DNA from: Methylobacter sp.
Lineage (GTDB): Bacteria; Pseudomonadota; Gammaproteobacteria; Methylococcales; Methylomonadaceae
Assembly (NCBI GenBank): GCA_028712225.1
Contig: JAQTQN010000003.1
Location: 1 to 59,415 of the forward strand
DNA: 59,415 nt
Direction: 5' to 3'
A program made the translations under genes and the position numbers. Positions 55,958 through 59,415 of this stretch are shown piece by piece (positions within the stretch are counted from its first letter, which is position 1; every line of letters begins with the position of its first letter). Under the pieces are notes generated by a model that was not told where the DNA came from, did no database searches, and saw only the letters and a list, made by a program, of their open reading frames with translations.

Positions 55958-56002
55958 ATCGAACCCGACTGCATCAATTTACAACATTTATACGACTAGC
56001 AA

Positions 56003-56662
56003 TTATTTAGCGCTACTCTCTTGTTTGATCAACTGATTGATGACATCAATCATTTTTTCTTGAGAACCTGCCAGCGTGGCATTAGTTCTGTATTTGCCAT
56101 TGACGATGATGGCAGGAACACCCGTTACGCCATAACGTGCAGCCATGGTTTTAGCCTGACGCATTTTTGCATCGACTAAAAATGAATTGTAGTTAGTGCG
56201 AAAATCGCTGTCCTTCACACCATGAGCGGCAAAAAATTTAGCCAGCTCATCTTCCGTTTCAAGTGATTGTTTGGCTTGTACGGCATCAAAAAGATCAGAA
56301 TGGACTTTGTCGACTACGCCCAGCGCTTCGGCGGTGAAATAAGCCTTCGCGTGTTTGCCCCAAAGTTCGCTAAATACTGCCGGCTGGCGGATAAATTCAA
56401 CATTTTTAGGCAGTGTCTTGGCCCATTTCGATAAGGAAGGTTCAAAGCTGTAACAATGCGGGCAACCATACCAAAAGAACTCAATGACCTCGATTTTGTC
56501 GGTACTTTTGGTTGGTTGTGCGGGTGTTACGGCTTCATAACCGGCAGTTTCGGCATTGATTATCGAGGTAAAGCTAAGCATTAGGCTGAACAATGCCGAC
56601 GCTATGATTTTTTTGTACATTGTTAAATTCTCCTGATCTATTGATTGATGCTGTGACAGCAC
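56003..56662 (-). CDS. dsbA: Thiol:disulfide interchange protein DsbA
   Basis: 'EFFWYGCPHCYSFEPSL' active site, 'YGVTGVPAIIVNGKYRTN' cis-Pro loop. Confidence 0.9.
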   Translation of the reverse strand: MLSQHQSIDQENLTMYKKIIASALFSLMLSFTSIINAETAGYEAVTPAQPTKSTDKIEVIEFFWYGCPHCYSFEPSLSKWAKTLPKNVEFIRQPAVFSELWGKHAKAYFTAEALGVVDKVHSDLFDAVQAKQSLETEDELAKFFAAHGVKDSDFRTNYNSFLVDAKMRQAKTMAARYGVTGVPAIIVNGKYRTNATLAGSQEKMIDVINQLIKQESSAK

Positions 56663-56664
56663 AA

Positions 56665-57351
56665 TTATTTCATGGTCGATATTTTGTAAGAGACGGCTTT
56701 GATTTCTTCATCGGTCATTTTTTTAGCAATCATGTGCATAATATTTTCCGGATTGTTGCTACGTTCATCAGATTTAAAATCACTAAGTGCTTTGATGAGG
56801 TAATCGGCATGCTGCGATTTTAACGCCGGGAAAGAAGCCGGCTTGTTGCCTTCTCCATAAGGACCATGGCAAGCGATGCATGCGGAAACAGCTCTAGGAA
56901 TGTCGCCATTCCGGTACAAATTGCCGCCTTGTGCTAACAGTGTTTCGATAGTGGCAGGTTTTTTTGCCGAGGGATCTTTTACATCTGCTGCTTTGACATC
57001 GTCATCATTGGGCGGAAGGGTGGGCTCTGCATTGGCAGACACTTTTTGAGCGGCATAATATTCGGCAATGTCAGCCATATCTTCGTCTGATAAGGACGTT
57101 GCCAATGGCGACATAACGGCATTCTTGCGAACGCCATCTTTAAAGGCTCGCAGCTGTTGAATGAGATAAGAACCATGCTGCTGGGCAAGCTTTGGAAATG
57201 TTGAGATCAAGCTGTTGCCATCTTCTCCATGACAAGCACCGCAAGCGGCAGCCTTTTGTTTGCCCGCTGCAAGATTACCTTGAGCGTGTACAAGGCTTGA
57301 TACACTGGCCAGTGCCAGAGTGATTGAAAGTGCCAGCAGATGTTTCTTCAT
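56665..57351 (-). CDS. Cytochrome c4-type dihaem cytochrome
   Basis: Signal peptide; two CXXCH motifs (CGACH, CIACH) in duplicated domains. Confidence 0.9.
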   Translation of the reverse strand: MKKHLLALSITLALASVSSLVHAQGNLAAGKQKAAACGACHGEDGNSLISTFPKLAQQHGSYLIQQLRAFKDGVRKNAVMSPLATSLSDEDMADIAEYYAAQKVSANAEPTLPPNDDDVKAADVKDPSAKKPATIETLLAQGGNLYRNGDIPRAVSACIACHGPYGEGNKPASFPALKSQHADYLIKALSDFKSDERSNNPENIMHMIAKKMTDEEIKAVSYKISTMK

Positions 57352-57460
57352 CAGGTTCCCCTTCGGAATAATATGATCAGTTATGGTAGCCTGTGTCGAT
57401 ACATGGCCGCCAAATTGTGGCCGAATTCTACTCTAATTGACACAGCTAAGCGAGACAGCG

Positions 57461-58093
57461 ATGAATCCAATCTACATCCAGGCAAAATTTATAAATAGTT
57501 CTCCACATCTTAACGATACGCCGCCGGATCAAGGGCTGGAAGTGGCATTTGCCGGGCGCTCCAATGCCGGGAAATCCAGCGCAATTAATACGCTGACTCG
57601 GCAAAATTCCTTGGCCAGGATCAGTAAAACGCCAGGCAGAACGCAAATGCTCAACTTTTTTGAAATTAATGCTCAGCAACGTTTTGTCGATTTGCCTGGT
57701 TATGGTTATGCAAAAGTGCCGCTAGAAGTGAAGAAGAAATGGCACGAATTGATGGAAACGTATCTCACCCAGCGCAAATCTTTATGCGCAATTATTTTGG
57801 TGATGGACGTGCGTCATCCGCTTACCGAGTTTGATTGGAAAATGGTTGAGTGGTGTGAACACACAGGCTTGCCGCTGCATGTGCTGTTAACTAAAGCCGA
57901 TAAATTGGCTTACGGCGCGTCTAAAAATACCTTATTGCAGGTGCAACGCGAGCTTAGTCATGTCAGTTTTCCAGTGACTATCCAGCTGTTTTCAGCATTA
58001 AAAAAGACCGGTATTGATGAAGTGCATGCGGCACTTGATCGTTTGTTTAAGCCATTTCAAGATGATCAAAGCGGAATTTCAAACCCTTCCTGA
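57461..58093 (+). CDS. engB: Ribosome biogenesis GTP-binding protein YihA/YsxC
   Basis: 'FAGRSNAGKSSAINTLTRQNSLARISKTPGRTQMLNFFEI', 'VDLPGYGYAKVP', 'LLTKADKL'. ATG at 57461 preferred over the TTG-initiated track start 57437. Confidence 0.95.
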   Translation: MNPIYIQAKFINSSPHLNDTPPDQGLEVAFAGRSNAGKSSAINTLTRQNSLARISKTPGRTQMLNFFEINAQQRFVDLPGYGYAKVPLEVKKKWHELMETYLTQRKSLCAIILVMDVRHPLTEFDWKMVEWCEHTGLPLHVLLTKADKLAYGASKNTLLQVQRELSHVSFPVTIQLFSALKKTGIDEVHAALDRLFKPFQDDQSGISNPS

Positions 58094-58947
58094 GCTAACT
58101 CGAAGTCAAAGCCGACCGCTGGATATTGCTGTAGTAAGGTTTGATAAATTGCATCCAGATCCGCATCGGTGCGGGTCGGTTCATGATGGGTGAAAAATAG
58201 TTTTTTCACCCTGGCGGCTGTTGCCAGTTGGATCGCGGATGCATAAGTCCCGTGCCCCCAGCCTCGCTTTGATGCGTATTCGCTGTCGGTGTAAGAGGAG
58301 TCGACAATCAGCGCATCGACATTCGCCATCGCGGAGACAACTTCCTGCCATTTTTCCTCAATTAACACCTGAAATTGCTCATACTCCTCGTCTTCAGGGT
58401 TATAGATATTTAGCTCAGGCTCATAGTCACCGGTAAAAAATAGCGACTGCCCGTCGCAATCAATGCGATAGCCAAAATTCAGTACCGGATGGCTGAGCAC
58501 TATCGGCGTAATGGTGGCTTTGCCAATGTTAATCGGAACGCCTGGAATGAGGGTTTTATATTCGACACGGGCATTAAGCTGGGCCTCGCGTATCGGGAAA
58601 AAACTGTATTGTAGTTGTACCGTTAGGGCCCGGTTAATGCCTTCACTGGTGACCGGATCCTGACTGCCATAAACAGTGATGCGATTATTGGCAATAAAAA
58701 TCGGTGTGAAAAACGGTAAGCCCTGAATGTGATCCCAATGCGTGTGGGTGATGAAAATATTGGCATGAATAGGCATTTCTTTTAACAAGTCCTGCGCCAA
58801 TGCGTGTATGCCTGTGCCGGCATCAAGAATGATTAAGTCGTTATCGTCAGTCCTGATTTCAATGCAAGTCGTGTTGCCGCCGTATTTAACAGTGCGAGGG
58901 CCTGGCGTCGGGATAGAACCTCTTACGCCCCAGAATTTGAATTTCAT
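58066..58947 (-). CDS. MBL-fold metallohydrolase
   Basis: 'MKFKFWGVRGSIPTPGP', 'THTHWDHIQGLPFF', 'LFFTGDYE'. Confidence 0.9.
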   Translation of the reverse strand: MKFKFWGVRGSIPTPGPRTVKYGGNTTCIEIRTDDNDLIILDAGTGIHALAQDLLKEMPIHANIFITHTHWDHIQGLPFFTPIFIANNRITVYGSQDPVTSEGINRALTVQLQYSFFPIREAQLNARVEYKTLIPGVPINIGKATITPIVLSHPVLNFGYRIDCDGQSLFFTGDYEPELNIYNPEDEEYEQFQVLIEEKWQEVVSAMANVDALIVDSSYTDSEYASKRGWGHGTYASAIQLATAARVKKLFFTHHEPTRTDADLDAIYQTLLQQYPAVGFDFELAQEGFEIPL

Positions 58948-58962
58948 TAATTGCCCCTTGTC

Positions 58963-59415
58963 TCAAAGGTGAATAAACGATTGTGCCTCAGATTTTATTG
59001 CTTCTAGATCGCCTAAGCTTTCAATTAGCGGTTGCATGGCAAAATCAGCAGGTAACTCATGTTGTAAGCCAAAACGCGCCGCTGTAGATTCCGAAAACGA
59101 CTCTAATACCGGATTGCCGCCATCACCAAATCGTAAATGTTTACTGATTTGATTAGCGGCAAACACGCAGTCCTCCAACGCCGATTTAGTGCTGTCAAGA
59201 TCATGATGATGCGCAATGGCTGCAATCAATTGTTCGGACAAGCCCCATTTTTCGGCCAGAATTCTGCCCGCTTGAGCATGATTGATACCAATGAATTCAA
59301 GCTCCGCCTCATGCAAAGGCATTTGTAGCAAGTTGCTTTTTTCTAGCGCCAGTTTGAATTCGACCGGCATAAATTCAGTGAACACCACTTTACCAAAATC
59401 ATGCAGTAAACCGGC
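58963..59415 (-). CDS. HDOD domain protein, truncated at window edge
   Basis: Frame stays open to the edge: 'AGLLHDFGKVVFTEFMPVEF...HAQAGRILAEKWGLSEQLIAAIAHHHDL'. Confidence 0.8.
   Translation of the reverse strand, partial: AGLLHDFGKVVFTEFMPVEFKLALEKSNLLQMPLHEAELEFIGINHAQAGRILAEKWGLSEQLIAAIAHHHDLDSTKSALEDCVFAANQISKHLRFGDGGNPVLESFSESTAARFGLQHELPADFAMQPLIESLGDLEAIKSEAQSFIHL

Noticed and set aside
58066-58093. Convergent 28-nt overlap of engB and the MBL-fold gene
   Set aside because: Simple tail-to-tail overlap; not unusual enough to report as a finding.

Overview
The window looks like chromosome from a gammaproteobacterial methanotroph/methylotroph of Methylococcales type. That placement is inference from MxaD-like/YVTN, pabB plus amino-acid-kinase and copper-oxidase content; no methane monooxygenase is present. 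It opens with a tyrosine-integrase fragment next to a tmRNA gene, i.e. the edge of a genomic island that continues to the left. Housekeeping genes include pabB, rdgC, aqpZ, hemL, rmuC, trmN6, folA, plsC, glyQ, glyS, dsbA, cytochrome c4 and engB. Notable systems: (1) an 8-gene minus-strand operon (20551-25971) built like a bacterial GTPase 'conservon' (MglA/Arf-like GTPase, two roadblock-type proteins, receiver/wHTH protein, FimV-like TPR protein), with stand-alone protoglobin, Aer-type PAS and cytosolic PhnD-like modules as candidate inputs; (2) a two-cassette integron array without an integrase (CALIN) at 35359-36998, whose R''/R' core complementarity matches exactly for both cassettes, one encoding a candidate PD-(D/E)XK-type protein; (3) an AAA ATPase plus small TOPRIM-like gene inserted in frame with the operon between glyQ and glyS; (4) a tandem duplication of a PEP-CTERM transcription unit carrying a long structured 5' UTR that resembles a c-di-GMP-I (GEMM) riboswitch; (5) an operon of TonB receptor, YfiR, a 1641-aa hybrid phosphorelay/GGDEF/EAL protein, and HDOD. 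All calls are from reading the sequence and supplied translations; no searches were run.
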